Shown here: one piece after another, positions 43,390-51,695 of the stretch
Layout of the letters: every line of letters starts with the position of its first letter
Position numbering within the stretch: position 1 is the first letter of the stretch
Source of the DNA: Flavihumibacter rivuli
Lineage (GTDB): Bacteria; Bacteroidota; Bacteroidia; Chitinophagales; Chitinophagaceae
NCBI RefSeq assembly: GCF_018595685.2
Contig: NZ_CP092334.1
Span: 400,001 to 464,000 of the forward strand
Direction: 5' to 3'
Length of the DNA stretch: 64,000 nucleotides
The notes under the pieces: model-generated
Told to the model about the DNA's origin: nothing
The model's database searches: none
The model's input: the letters and a program-made list of their open reading frames with translations, nothing else
Translations under genes and position numbers: made by a program

Positions 43390-43836
43390 ATGTCTATTCC
43401 TTCAAAGCAATCCATGCGATTGATCCTGCTGGGCGTTTCCCTTTTTCTTATGGCCCTGCTGGTTGGATTGTTCATACCACTGCTGGCCAATCCAAGGATG
43501 GGCCTTTCCACGCACCTTGAAGGCATCATGAACGGATTGTTTTTAGGTTTTGTTGGCCTGGTATGGGATAAGGTCATATTGCCTGCCAAATGGTTGAACC
43601 TAAGCTTCGGGCTATTGGTCTATGGCGCCTTTGCCAATTTTATCGCTGTCCTGCTGGCGGCCTTAACCGGTGCAGGCAAGATGATGCCTATTGCCCTGGG
43701 TAAGGAGGGCGGCCAGGTTGAAGAGACAATTATTTCTTTTCTACTAATTTCCCTTTCACTGGCCATGATAGCTGCCCTCGGGCTGATACTGGCTGGACTA
43801 TACCGTTTCTTCCGGCAATTGCCCGAAAAAGGCTGA
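43390..43836 (+). CDS. HabA-like (hydroxylaminobenzene mutase family) membrane protein
   Basis: A 148-residue protein with four transmembrane segments (about 10-30, 45-60, 68-92, 115-142). The stretch NPRMGLSTHLEGIMNGLFL and the later ALTGAGKMMPIA strongly resemble, from memory, the small integral-membrane hydroxylaminobenzene mutase HabA and its uncharacterised homologues. Actual mutase activity is not implied; most homologues are untested. No neighbouring nitroaromatic gene is present. Confidence 0.55.
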   Translation: MSIPSKQSMRLILLGVSLFLMALLVGLFIPLLANPRMGLSTHLEGIMNGLFLGFVGLVWDKVILPAKWLNLSFGLLVYGAFANFIAVLLAALTGAGKMMPIALGKEGGQVEETIISFLLISLSLAMIAALGLILAGLYRFFRQLPEKG

Positions 43837-43901
43837 TCGGTTTTTTGGTCAACCCTATGCAACACTGGCGCCGGAAAAAAGGTCAAGCACAAAAATGACC
43901 T

Positions 43902-44306
43902 ATGCGAAAGCTGACCTTAGCCCTGCTTTTGATCCTGGGCCTTGCTGCCTGTCGTCAGGAAAAGAATGAACCCTCCCTGATTGCTTCCCTACAGGGAACA
44001 TGGGAGTTGAGGACTACTTCTGGCTTTCCCGGCAATATCAACTATCCACCGGGTAATGGGATTCTCCTGAAATTCCTTCCGGGCTCCATTGTTGAGTCCT
44101 GGGATGGTGGCAGGATGTTGTCGCGCAATACCTTTGCTCTCAAGCCTCGAAAGGATTGTATTGGGACCGATGTGAAAATGGCGGTCTTTAACGTGTTTAC
44201 GGAAGGTAATTATAATTTCCTAAGTCTTAATGGTGACCAGCTCACCCTTTTTACGCCGAATTGTTTTGCTGATGGGGGAATGAGTGCTTATGAACGATTA
44301 AGGTAA
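43902..44306 (+). CDS. Small lipocalin-like lipoprotein
   Basis: A 134-residue protein with lipoprotein signal LALLLILGLAAC (Cys17). The mature part opens with LQGTWELRTT, which is the usual start of lipocalin-like small domains in Bacteroidota, and continues as short beta-strands with two further cysteines. It sits on the outer or inner membrane facing the periplasm. Function unknown. It may be co-transcribed with the HabA-like gene 65 bp upstream. Confidence 0.65.
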   Translation: MRKLTLALLLILGLAACRQEKNEPSLIASLQGTWELRTTSGFPGNINYPPGNGILLKFLPGSIVESWDGGRMLSRNTFALKPRKDCIGTDVKMAVFNVFTEGNYNFLSLNGDQLTLFTPNCFADGGMSAYERLR

Positions 44307-44564
44307 ATTATTCTCTGCCCATTTTGGTCATTATGGTATTTTAAAGTTCGATCGGCAAAAGCCATATTTTTTGCAACTGCCGATGTGGATGCCATAAAGT
44401 TGGTCTTCCCTGGGATAGTATATGGGATAGCAAAAGAGTGCAGGTTGCCCTGTTTAGATAAGCATCGACAGGGATTTGTTGCAGTTCGCAAGGCCTTTTT
44501 GACAGTTCATTGAATTTTCACGTAGCGGGCTGCAATTTTGAAATAGTTTGGGTCAGGTAAGAAA
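44307..44564. other. Intergenic region without recognisable feature
   Basis: No gene, hairpin terminator or promoter of the consensus kind is seen in these 258 bp. Confidence 0.3.
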
Positions 44565-45077
44565 ATGCCAGGAAACATGACAATAAACAGGTGGTTACAA
44601 TTACAGATGGTTATTGACGTAGTGGCAATCATAGGATTTACTACATCCAAACAAAGGCAGCCTGAAGGGGTTTGGAGGATCGTGGAAGTACGAACCTTCA
44701 AAAAGGATGGTACTTCAACCGTTGTGATGCCCAAAGAAAGCCAGGTAATCTTTTCGAAAGGATATTATAGTCTTTGTTGGTCTACCCATGAAAGTGCTAT
44801 TGCTGGTTGGCAACAACCCGATTCGGCAAGGCTTAACCGAATGGGGCAAATGCTGGTGAATGCAGGGGGCTATGAATTGAAAGGTGCCCGGCTGGTTACC
44901 AGGGCCGGATTTGCCCTGAATCCCATGTTTGTGAATGGTGTAGCGGAATTCATGCTGGATTATGTAGGCGATACCCTTGTGTTAAAGGGGACAAATGTTG
45001 TTTCGGCTTCCAATATCCAGCATCCCTTGTATGCGTCAGGCTCCTATGTGGTCAATAAGCTGGTCAGGATGAAATGA
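44565..45077 (+). CDS. Lipocalin-like hypothetical protein
   Basis: A 170-residue protein. The first 25 residues include a weak hydrophobic stretch (LQMVIDVVAIIGF) that might be a poor signal or anchor. The remainder begins QPEGVWRIVEVRTF and ends in VGDTLVLKG, a pattern resembling lipocalin-like domains. An ATG at 44577 is an alternative start. No recognised function. Confidence 0.55.
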   Translation: MPGNMTINRWLQLQMVIDVVAIIGFTTSKQRQPEGVWRIVEVRTFKKDGTSTVVMPKESQVIFSKGYYSLCWSTHESAIAGWQQPDSARLNRMGQMLVNAGGYELKGARLVTRAGFALNPMFVNGVAEFMLDYVGDTLVLKGTNVVSASNIQHPLYASGSYVVNKLVRMK

Positions 45078-45154
45078 GGCATCCGGAAACCAGGCAAGCG
45101 GGAATAATAGGGATCTTTACTTCTATAATTTTATAACCATCAAATAGTCGTCCA

Positions 45155-45658
45155 TTGGTTTTCTTTGAAACAGAAAGGTTGAGGCTGAGGCAGCTTGAAT
45201 TGACAGATACAGCATTCATTGTACAGCTTCTGAATAGTCCGGGATGGTTGCAGTTCATCGGCGACCGGAATGTAAGAACAGAGGAAGAGGCTGAAGCGTA
45301 TATCAAGAACGGCCCGATGAAGAGTTATGCTCAAAATAATTTTGGGCTCTCCCTGGTAGAACGCAAGGAGGATGATTCGCCTGTTGGGATGTGTGGTATC
45401 ATCTGGCGGCAGGAGTTGGAGCATCCTGATATCGGGTTTGCCCTCTTGCCGGAATATTACGGTAATGGATATGCGTACGAGATCGCTGTCGCCACTAAGG
45501 ACTATGCCCGGGGCAGCTTGGGCCTGTCAACCATTGCGGGGATTACCCTGGAAGCGAACACCCGGTCCATTCGACTGCTGGAAAAATTAGGGCTCAGCTT
45601 TCAAAAGAAGATCTGCCTGAATGGTTCTACAGAAGAATTATTGTTATACAGCAATTGA
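45155..45658 (+). CDS. GNAT acetyltransferase (RimJ/RimL-like)
   Basis: A 167-residue single-domain acetyltransferase. FFETERLRLRQLELTD is the typical start of the RimJ/RimL/SpeG branch. The acetyl-CoA loop lies in GFALLPEYYGNGYAYE (about 95-110), and EANTRSIRLLEKLGLSF (about 130-146) is the conserved C-terminal motif. Candidate substrates are protein N-termini or small amines. The start is TTG. A single gene. Confidence 0.83.
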   Translation: MVFFETERLRLRQLELTDTAFIVQLLNSPGWLQFIGDRNVRTEEEAEAYIKNGPMKSYAQNNFGLSLVERKEDDSPVGMCGIIWRQELEHPDIGFALLPEYYGNGYAYEIAVATKDYARGSLGLSTIAGITLEANTRSIRLLEKLGLSFQKKICLNGSTEELLLYSN

Positions 45659-45809
45659 CCTGACTTAAGGATAGCCGTGAAGGGGATCATGGGACGGCAG
45701 CTTCCAGAAATGTATAAGCATTTTCTTTAGGGAGGCCCGGGTATTCCGCTTTATAAAAAATCTTAATTTCCATCCTGCTTTCTTTTTCTCAACCAACAAC
45801 CATGTTATT

Positions 45810-46766
45810 ATGAAAAGATTTTCAGGATGGCTTTCGGCTTTCGTTCTTTCCCTTTCATTGAACCCGGCAGTTAATGCCCAGGATATTTTGGCAGTAAAAC
45901 CGGCTGATCCCAAGATCGAAGGTCGTTGGGACATTACTGTGATAGAAGATGGAGTGGCTAAGCCCTCCTGGCTGGAAGTAACCCATTCCGGGCACAAGCG
46001 CCTCATTGGTCATTATGTTGGTACCAGTGGTAGTGCACGTCCCATTTCCCAGGTTTTCTTTTCTGAAAATAAACTCCGCTTTAGCCTTCCGCCGCAATGG
46101 GATCGTGAAGACAAGGACCTGGAGTTTGAAGCTACACTGGCGGATGGTAAATTGGCTGGCACTATGGTAGCTGCCAATGGTAAGACCTATCCATGGACTG
46201 CTGTAAAGGCGCCGGCCTTGAGGGCTACCGGTATGCCCGAGTGGGGAAAGCCTGTTAGGCTTTTTGATGGGAAAAGCCTGGAGGGCTGGGAAGCAATTGG
46301 TGCAGCCAACCAATGGGTGGCAGAGAATGGTGTGCTGAAGAGTCCCAGGTCGGGTGCCAACCTTGTTTCCAAACAACAATACAAGGACTTCAAACTGCAT
46401 ATTGAATTCCGTTGTCCCAAAGGCAGCAACAGTGGTATTTACCTGCGGGGAAGGTATGAAGTGCAGATCGAGGACAGCTATGGCAAGGAGCCTGGTAAGG
46501 ACTTGCTGGGTGCAGTGTACGGATTTATTTCACCCATTGAAATGGCGGCTAAACCGGCAGGGGAGTGGCAGACCTATGATATCACCCTGGTGGGCAGGAT
46601 GATCGAAGTTGTGCTGAATGGCAGGAAGGTGGTTCATTTCCAGGAAATACCCGGTATCACAGGTGGTGCATTGGATAGCAGGGAAGGCGATGCCGGCCCG
46701 ATCATGTTCCAGGGGGACCATGGTCCAATCGAGTTCAGGAATATCACCATTACCCCGGCTAAATAG
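45810..46766 (+). CDS. Secreted DUF1080 (3-keto-disaccharide hydrolase-like) protein
   Basis: A 318-residue protein with a signal peptide (about 24 residues, ending VNAQ). The N-terminal part (about 30-125) is a small beta domain (GRWDITVIEDG). The C-terminal part (about 140-318) is a DUF1080 concanavalin-like jelly roll with WGKPVRLFDGKSLEGWE, RCPKGSNSGIYLRGRYEVQI and GPIEFRNITITP. Some members of this family hydrolyse 3-keto-glycosides, but this one is untested. No oxidoreductase partner is adjacent. Confidence 0.82.
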   Translation: MKRFSGWLSAFVLSLSLNPAVNAQDILAVKPADPKIEGRWDITVIEDGVAKPSWLEVTHSGHKRLIGHYVGTSGSARPISQVFFSENKLRFSLPPQWDREDKDLEFEATLADGKLAGTMVAANGKTYPWTAVKAPALRATGMPEWGKPVRLFDGKSLEGWEAIGAANQWVAENGVLKSPRSGANLVSKQQYKDFKLHIEFRCPKGSNSGIYLRGRYEVQIEDSYGKEPGKDLLGAVYGFISPIEMAAKPAGEWQTYDITLVGRMIEVVLNGRKVVHFQEIPGITGGALDSREGDAGPIMFQGDHGPIEFRNITITPAK

Positions 46767-46913
46767 GAAATTAAACGTATTAAGAATTAATGCCATCGGT
46801 TTGGGCCGGTGGCATTTTTGTTGAAGTAAAGCCTGTATAAAGGTTCTACCCTTTATGGATATCTGTCAGTACGATCCATGTTTTTTGTGATCTTTGCGGC
46901 CTAAATTTTCATC

Positions 46914-47897
46914 ATGAGGATAGCGATCAATGGCATGGGAAGGATCGGCAGGCTGCTATTCAGGAGGCTCCTGCACAAGGAAAATATTGAATTGGTAGCG
47001 GTGAATGATATCATGCCAGTAGATAACCTGGTGTACCTGTTGAAATATGATTCCCTTTTCGGGCCTTTGCAGGAACCCATTGTACTGGAGGGGGACAAGA
47101 TCCTTGCCGGCAGGCATAAGGTGAAATGTTTCCAGGAATCCAGCCCTGCCAGTATCAACTGGAGAGAACTGGAGGTGGACATCGTTCTGGAATGTTCAGG
47201 CCGCTTTGGTAGCCTGGAAGGTGCTACCGGTCATTTGAGGTCGGGCGCCAGGAAGGTCCTGCTCAGCACGACCGGTTCTCCCGAGATCCCCTTATTGATC
47301 TATGGCTTCAACCAGCACCAGCTAACCCCGGATATCGATATCGTATCACCCGGCGGTTGCATGACCAACTGCACCACGCACATGCTTTACCTTCTCCAGT
47401 CCATTGGTATTGAATCCGCACATTTCAATATCCTCCATTCCTATACCTCGCGGCAGGAGTTGGTGGATACTGCCCATAAGCAGTTCCGCAGGGGCAGGGC
47501 CGCTGCAGAATCTATCATACCCGTGGAGATCGACCTGGTACAATCCCTTGAAAGGTTGTTTCCACTAAAAGACAAGCTGGCCGCTGTATCCATCAGGGTG
47601 CCTGTTACCAATGGCGCGCTGGTAGATGCAACTGTTCAGCTGGCACAGGAAGTAAGTGTGGAGCAGATCAATAATTTATTCAGGACATCGGCGAATAATG
47701 GCTACAAGGGTATTATGGACTATACAGAAGACCCATTGGTGTCGGCTGATATCAAGGGCAATACCCACTCGCTGATCATTGATGGCAGCCTGACATCAGT
47801 GGTAGGCCGGCAGGTGAAGGTGATCGCCTGGTTTGATAACGAGTATGGATATACGAGCAGGATGCTGGATTGGATGGAATACTGGAGGGGGATGTGA
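46914..47897 (+). CDS. Divergent glyceraldehyde-3-phosphate dehydrogenase paralogue
   Basis: A 327-residue GAPDH-fold protein. The NAD-binding NGMGRIGR, catalytic Cys149 and His175 (in HSYT), the substrate arginine Arg228 and the C-terminal WFDNEYGYTSRM are all present. Phosphate-site residues differ. The usual SCTTN reads GCMTN (Ser to Gly148, Thr to Met150), and the usual PTSTGAA segment reads PVEIDLV at 203-209. It may use another aldehyde phosphate, such as erythrose 4-phosphate, or an unphosphorylated aldehyde. The glycolytic GAPDH is expected elsewhere in the genome. A single gene. Confidence 0.85.
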   Translation: MRIAINGMGRIGRLLFRRLLHKENIELVAVNDIMPVDNLVYLLKYDSLFGPLQEPIVLEGDKILAGRHKVKCFQESSPASINWRELEVDIVLECSGRFGSLEGATGHLRSGARKVLLSTTGSPEIPLLIYGFNQHQLTPDIDIVSPGGCMTNCTTHMLYLLQSIGIESAHFNILHSYTSRQELVDTAHKQFRRGRAAAESIIPVEIDLVQSLERLFPLKDKLAAVSIRVPVTNGALVDATVQLAQEVSVEQINNLFRTSANNGYKGIMDYTEDPLVSADIKGNTHSLIIDGSLTSVVGRQVKVIAWFDNEYGYTSRMLDWMEYWRGM

Positions 47898-48722
47898 GAA
47901 TGTGGATACCCACCTGCGCTAAAGCTTCGGCGGGCGAGGAATGGAAATGTGAAAATGTGGAAACCCTCTCCGCTTCGCTACGAGGGCAAGTTGTGGAAAT
48001 GTGATTTTCTCGCCAACCAGTGCGGGAATTGGATAGCTGCCTAAGCTGACCCTTCTATATATGAAGAGGATGATGGGGAAGAAGAAATAACGCAAAGTCC
48101 GCGGAGGGGCCGCAAGGAACGCAAAGGATAGAACTACTTTAAACCCCATCGGGGGCTCCTGAAAGGGCTACTGTGTACCCACATTTTCACCTCAGCAGGG
48201 TCTCCCGCAGGGGACCCTGATGAATGTGGGATGGAGATCAATCGGGGACTCTCGAAGAGAAGGCCTATGTGGTGATAATATGTAATAGCCTCCGTCGCCC
48301 CCGTTGTGTCTTATGACCAACGGGTAGTTGAAAGATTAGCTTAACTGTTGGATGCATTAATATTTCGCCTTTTATACATCGGGGTCCCCTTCGGGAGACC
48401 CCGCTGGGGTTAAAATAAATGTGGGTACACCGTAGCTCCTGAAAAGGACCCCGATGAATAGCGGGCTATCAATTCGGCGGGATCATTTGCGAGAGATACC
48501 GATGGGAAAAAAATGTGCTCTCACTTCCTTCGCTTTCATCGCGCTTCCTCTGCGTCCTTTGCGTTACAAATTGAAACCGCCATTGGCGGAGCCAATCCTT
48601 TGCGCCCTCAAATACCCCTCAAAAGCCAACCAGCTTAGCGTTCTTCGCGCCTCCTCCGCGTCCTTTGCGTTACAAAATGAAACTGTATTCAAACAGGCTC
48701 CAAATTAGTTTCCTTACCGGAA
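47898..48722. repeat. 825-bp gene-free region of dispersed and inverted repeats
   Basis: A copy of the GAAGCTTTAGCGCAGG element (47910-47936, inverted relative to 3933-3958) and adjoining GTGGAAATGTGAAAATGTGG tracts open the region. CGCAAAG words follow at 48090-48127. Two inverted copies of about 50 bp (48173-48222 and 48376-48430) flank about 150 bp of unique sequence. CGCAAAG-type repeats resume at 48520-48690, including GCCCTCAAATACCCCTCAAAAGC, an inverted relative of the 3.6-kb block. An 84-codon frame at 48454-48708 lies within the repeats and is not considered a gene. Confidence 0.75.
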
Positions 48723-49568
48723 TTACTTAGTTCCACTTACGATCAAAGCGCCATAGTCGAGGTTCGCTTTTTTGTCGGGGCAGTGTTTTTCGACGAGTGC
48801 AAATACTTCCCGGCGGATTTTTTCTTTCATTGTATCGTCTGCCTTGCTAAGTGCCGACACTACCGGAGCCGCTACTTCATTCATGAAAGTCCAATAGTTT
48901 TCCGCATTGCCACAATGCATTTTGCCGTCGCTTTCTTTTTCTGTAACATTTTTCAATCCTGCCTCCCTGAAGATGCCGGCAAGCAATCCCGGTTGACCGC
49001 AACGGAACATACCTGGACTGCCTGGTGGAGGGGCTGGGATGGAAAGTTGTTTTTGTATGGTACCCATGATGGCAGCCACCCAGAAGTTTTTTTCAGGGGT
49101 GCCCCAGACAGCAGCGGAGAGCCGACCGCCAGGCTTTAATACCCTTGTCATTTCTTTTGCGGCCAGCTGCATATCCGGGAAGAACATGAATCCCATGCGG
49201 CAACTGATCGCATCGAAACTGTTGTCGTCAAATGGCAGTTCTGATACATCGCAAACCCGGGTCTCTACATTGTTCAACCCGCGCTTTAGCGCTTTGTCCC
49301 GTGCCACGGCCAACATTCCTTCGGCCAGGTCGGTGATCACTACTTTTCCTTTTTTAACAATGGTGGCAATGGAAAGCCCTGGTTCTCCTGTACCCCCTGC
49401 AATATCCAATACATGATCAGTTGCTTCCAGGTTCAATGCCCTGATGATCTCATCACCCATCGGTTGCAGGAAATCCATGGTGAAGTCATCCCATTTTTTC
49501 CAGCCGGGAGAGAATTTGTTCCAAACTTCTTTTTGCTGCTCCCGGATCAGTTCGAGTTGCGCATCCAT
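48723..49568 (-). CDS. SAM-dependent methyltransferase
   Basis: A 281-residue class I methyltransferase. The SAM-binding motif I is VLDIAGGTGEPGLS (about residues 52-65), followed by motif II VVITDLAEGML, an acidic post-loop (VCDVSELPFDDNSFDAIS, about 107-124) and the later KEMTRVLKPGGRLS. It is similar to UbiE/COQ5-like small-molecule methyltransferases, but the adjacent genes do not suggest a substrate. It is a single gene and ends at the repeat region. Confidence 0.87.
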   Translation of the reverse strand: MDAQLELIREQQKEVWNKFSPGWKKWDDFTMDFLQPMGDEIIRALNLEATDHVLDIAGGTGEPGLSIATIVKKGKVVITDLAEGMLAVARDKALKRGLNNVETRVCDVSELPFDDNSFDAISCRMGFMFFPDMQLAAKEMTRVLKPGGRLSAAVWGTPEKNFWVAAIMGTIQKQLSIPAPPPGSPGMFRCGQPGLLAGIFREAGLKNVTEKESDGKMHCGNAENYWTFMNEVAAPVVSALSKADDTMKEKIRREVFALVEKHCPDKKANLDYGALIVSGTK

Positions 49569-49857
49569 AGTAATAATGTTTGGTGAAGAATGATCATAAT
49601 CTACTGCTATTTTCTAGCACCCTTAGTTAACCCAATGTTATTAAATAGGCTGTTTTCAAAAGTGTTGCCTGGACTGATCCTGGATTGGGGTGAATGGATT
49701 TGATCCCATCTGGCGTTTGGAGGCAAAAGCCTTGAAGTTCAGTTGAGTGAGGGGCTATGCCTGTTGCGTTGGGTATTTTGGCATTTCATCATGGTTTGGT
49801 TTTTTCTATGGAATGGGGCTGGTTAGGTTTGTCTTTCTAAACACAAATCTTATAATT

Positions 49858-50316
49858 ATGAATGAACAAGTGATCGCAAGAAGTGAATGGATAGCATCAG
49901 CAAAACTGATCATTACCCAGATCAGTGGTAAGGCAAGTATGCAGGATGTGGAACAATGGGAAGCATCCTTGCAAGAGGCATTGGCACAGGTGCCGGAGTA
50001 TGGCGAGTTCAAAATTTTTGTCAATCTGTACGGCTTTAAGGCGGAGAATTTTGAAGTGCATAAGCGTTTCAGGAACATAGTGCCGCTTACCCTCGCTGAA
50101 TATGGATGGCGGGTTGGTTACCTTGGTCTTTTTGAGGAAGAAGCAAAATCGCTGGTGATCAGTAATAAGCGGGGAATTACCTGCCTGGCCGCTGTGCATT
50201 GCCACCAGGATGAAACCAAGATCGCATTGTATGATGAGAAATACAGTAGTGATAGGGAGCGTTTCTTTATTGATCCTGTTGTTGCCGGGCAGTGGATCCG
50301 TGAATGGGTTGCCTGA
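49858..50316 (+). CDS. Unrecognised cytoplasmic protein
   Basis: A 152-residue protein starting at the ATG at 49858; an upstream in-frame start would add 37 residues of membrane-like, poorly conserved appearance. The sequence has alternating helices and strands with no signal or membrane segment. A STAS-like or SpoIIAA-like alpha/beta fold is possible from the pattern (LIITQISGKASMQDVEQW...FKIFVNLYGFK), but I cannot assign it. It is followed by a 270-bp gap before the LacI gene. Confidence 0.6.
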   Translation: MNEQVIARSEWIASAKLIITQISGKASMQDVEQWEASLQEALAQVPEYGEFKIFVNLYGFKAENFEVHKRFRNIVPLTLAEYGWRVGYLGLFEEEAKSLVISNKRGITCLAAVHCHQDETKIALYDEKYSSDRERFFIDPVVAGQWIREWVA

Positions 50317-50585
50317 TGAACTGAACTCTTGCTGCCTGCTGGAAAGCTCCTGGGAAAATAATTGGACAGGCTGCTTCATTTGAACAAGTAAATTAATAGT
50401 GATACCTTAGCCAACGGAAGCAGTCAGTCCACCGGAAGTCAAACCGTCTTGCGTTTTGGCCTTTTTTATGCGCTGGATCAAGCGCGACAAACCATTGTAC
50501 CTTTTCTCAAATTTTATTCCTGGCGGGTATAGAGCCTGATGAATACCTTGTCCGGGTTTGTTTGCAGGCAGCAACCAACGGCATC

Positions 50586-51596
50586 ATGAAAAGAGTTTCT
50601 TTAAAGGATATTGCAAAAGAGGCAGGGGTATCTGTGACCACTGTCTCTTTTGTATTGAATAACAAGGCCAAGGAAAACCGTATCAGTGATGATGTGGCGG
50701 AAAGGGTGAAGAAAGTGATCCATGAGAAGAATTTCATTCCCAATGTGGTGGCCAGGGGACTCCGGACCGGCAAGACCAGTTCCATTGGCCTGGTGGTGGA
50801 GGATATCGGGAACAACTTCTTTGGTAATGTAGCCAAGAAGATCGAACTGACCGCCTACCGGCATGGGTATAAGGTTGTATTCACCAGTACCGATAATGAT
50901 GAAAAGAAGGCCCATGACTTATTGCGCATGATGAAGCACCAGCTGGTGGATGGGTTTATCATTACCCCAACTGCCGGAATGAAGGATGACCTGGTCCAGT
51001 TGAAGAAGGAGCGTAAACCATTTGTATTGTTCGACCGCTATTTTTCAGATATAGAGACGAGTTATGTGGTACTGGATAATTTCCAGGGAGCTTATGACCT
51101 TACTACCTTCCTGGTGGGTAAGGGGTATAAGCAGATCGGTTTTGTTACAGTGGAAAGTGAGCTCAATGTACTGCAGCATCGCCTGGATGGTTATAAGCGA
51201 TCGCTGGACGATCACTCAGTTAACTTCAACCCATCCCTGGTACTGGAAGTACCTTTCACGGAGTCAGAAGGGGAGTGGCACAACCTGCTCGCAGCCTTCT
51301 TTGACCGCAACCCGGAAATGGATGCCATTTTCTTTGCTACCAACTACCTGGGCATTGCCGGACTTGAATACGTTCTGGAGAAAGGCCTGAACATCCCCGA
51401 TGATATTGCCCTGGTAAGTTTTGATGACCACGACCTGTTCCGCCTTATCCGTCCATCCATCACAGTTGTCGCTCAACCCATCGAAAAGCTCGCTGATAAA
51501 GCAATCGAGGTGCTCATGCAGCTAATTACCGATAAGGAGTTGCCTGTTATACAGGAAAAAGTCAGTCCCTCCCTCATAATCCGCGACTCTGCATAA
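50586..51596 (+). CDS. LacI-family transcriptional regulator of the mannan PUL
   Basis: A 336-residue regulator from the ATG at 50586; an upstream in-frame start gives eight extra residues. The helix-turn-helix is at residues 4-24 (VSLKDIAKEAGVSVTTVSFVLN) and is followed by the hinge and a periplasmic-binding-protein-like effector domain (IGLVVEDIGNNFFGNV onwards). It lies directly upstream of and co-directional with susC, 99 bp away. It most likely senses a sugar released from the locus substrate and controls the susC promoter; an inverted repeat fitting an operator lies there. Confidence 0.9.
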   Translation: MKRVSLKDIAKEAGVSVTTVSFVLNNKAKENRISDDVAERVKKVIHEKNFIPNVVARGLRTGKTSSIGLVVEDIGNNFFGNVAKKIELTAYRHGYKVVFTSTDNDEKKAHDLLRMMKHQLVDGFIITPTAGMKDDLVQLKKERKPFVLFDRYFSDIETSYVVLDNFQGAYDLTTFLVGKGYKQIGFVTVESELNVLQHRLDGYKRSLDDHSVNFNPSLVLEVPFTESEGEWHNLLAAFFDRNPEMDAIFFATNYLGIAGLEYVLEKGLNIPDDIALVSFDDHDLFRLIRPSITVVAQPIEKLADKAIEVLMQLITDKELPVIQEKVSPSLIIRDSA

Positions 51597-51645
51597 AAAC
51601 ACTTTAAAATATTTTTGTTTGTAAAAAAATTTATTAACTTGCTTT

Positions 51646-51672
51646 ATCGTTTTACCTGACTGCTAAAACGAT
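51646..51672. promoter_or_regulatory. Perfect inverted repeat upstream of susC, candidate LacI operator
   Basis: ATCGTTTTA (51646-51654) and TAAAACGAT (51664-51672) are exact inverted copies separated by nine bases, 24 bp before the susC ATG. TAACTTG just upstream (51635-51641) with TTTG at 51614-51617 could be a degenerate -7/-33 pair, which would place the palindrome at the transcription start. Confidence 0.5.
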
Positions 51673-51695
51673 TTAACACCAAAAAAAACCAATTT

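Noticed and set aside
48454..48708. 84-codon frame in the repeat region
   Set aside because: Its sequence is made of the dispersed CGCAAAG-type repeats and lacks a plausible protein pattern.
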